Assembly: GCA_030640215.1 (NCBI GenBank)
Contig: DAOWJU010000309.1
Location: 1 to 5,244, forward strand
Length of the DNA stretch: 5,244 bases
From: Desulfuromonadales bacterium
Lineage (GTDB): Bacteria; Desulfobacterota; Desulfuromonadia; Desulfuromonadales; BM103
Reading direction: 5' to 3'
Shown here: one piece after another, positions 5,069 through 5,244 of the stretch
Position numbering within the stretch: position 1 is the stretch's first letter
How the letters are laid out: every line of letters starts with the position of its first letter
The notes under the pieces: generated by a model
Database searches by the model: none
The model's input: only the letters and a program-made list of their open reading frames with translations
What the model was told of the DNA's origin: nothing
Made by a program: the position numbers and the translations under genes

Positions 5069-5244
5069 TCAGATAAGGTTATTTGCTTTAAGATCTTTAG
5101 TGACTTCTTTAGCATAATCCTGCATCATTTTCTCGATATTTCCTTCCAGAACTGTTTCCAGTTGAGCAGACCAGATCATCTCCTCAGTTTTAAGATCGTA
5201 CAACACCGATTCCACGGTCAGAATAACAAACTCGGTGGTTGTCG
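5069..5244 (-). CDS. C-terminal fragment of an uncharacterised, possibly lipoprotein-like protein (partial)
   Basis: The frame is open from the right edge to a TGA at 5069-5071, giving the last 57 residues of a longer protein (first complete codon at 5242-5240). A beta-rich stretch (TEFVILTVESVLYDLKTEEMIWSA, residues 3-26 of the fragment) is followed by an amphipathic helix (NIEKMMQDYAKEVTKDL, 35-51) and a short end, ANNLI. The pattern 'strand, YDLKT-x-WSA strand, then a terminal helix' is common in small periplasmic lipoproteins of unknown function that assemble with cell-envelope components. I cannot name the family, and the signal peptide that would settle the lipoprotein idea is outside the window. 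Its stop is followed by a strong hairpin, so it is the last gene of its own transcription unit. Confidence 0.75.
   Translation of the reverse strand, partial: TTTEFVILTVESVLYDLKTEEMIWSAQLETVLEGNIEKMMQDYAKEVTKDLKANNLI

Overview
The window reads as a bacterial chromosome segment of roughly balanced base composition. All supported genes lie on the minus strand, so they are transcribed from the right edge towards the left. The gene types (TlyA, an orphan cobalamin-type tetrapyrrole methylase, a small U32 protein with Fe-S-type cysteines, a YhaN-like ATPase) fit an anaerobic or microaerobic deltaproteobacterium of the Desulfuromonas/Geobacter kind. That placement is a judgement from protein style and was not tested by a search.

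Layout from right to left. The C-terminal 57 residues of an unidentified, possibly lipoprotein-like protein enter from the right edge and stop at 5069. A 15-bp perfect hairpin (5006-5039) ends that unit. It is followed by a short degenerate GC-rich heptad repeat (around 4978-5004). A consensus extended -10 promoter (4857-4865) then starts a compact operon: alpha/beta hydrolase (4829-4281), TlyA rRNA methyltransferase (4258-3512), CobM-like tetrapyrrole methylase (3515-2745), U32 protein (2743-1727), a 62-codon ORF (1730-1542), and an SMC/YhaN-like membrane-anchored ATPase (1545 to beyond the left edge). Three junctions are 4-nt ATGA stop/start overlaps and another gene pair is separated by one base, so translational coupling is likely.

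The most unusual part is 1540-1810. YhaN-type ATPases normally follow a YhaO/SbcD-like metallophosphoesterase. Here that partner is missing, and only a 62-residue ORF resembling the C-terminal tail of such an enzyme remains. This ORF begins exactly where the U32 gene ends in four tandem 18-bp units (PEFLDG repeats). It ends in a run of ten G residues, where gain of one G would fuse it in frame to the ATPase. The picture suggests a deletion or rearrangement at a minisatellite, or an assembly collapse there, followed by a slippage-prone junction.

Functionally, the first four genes look like a housekeeping or cofactor/RNA-modification set: TlyA acts on ribosomal RNA, tetrapyrrole methylases act on corrinoids or related rings, and U32 proteins are often Fe-S enzymes for oxygen-independent hydroxylation. 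The distal ATPase belongs to a DNA-repair-type family. No RNA genes, CRISPR arrays, insertion sequences or phage genes were seen.
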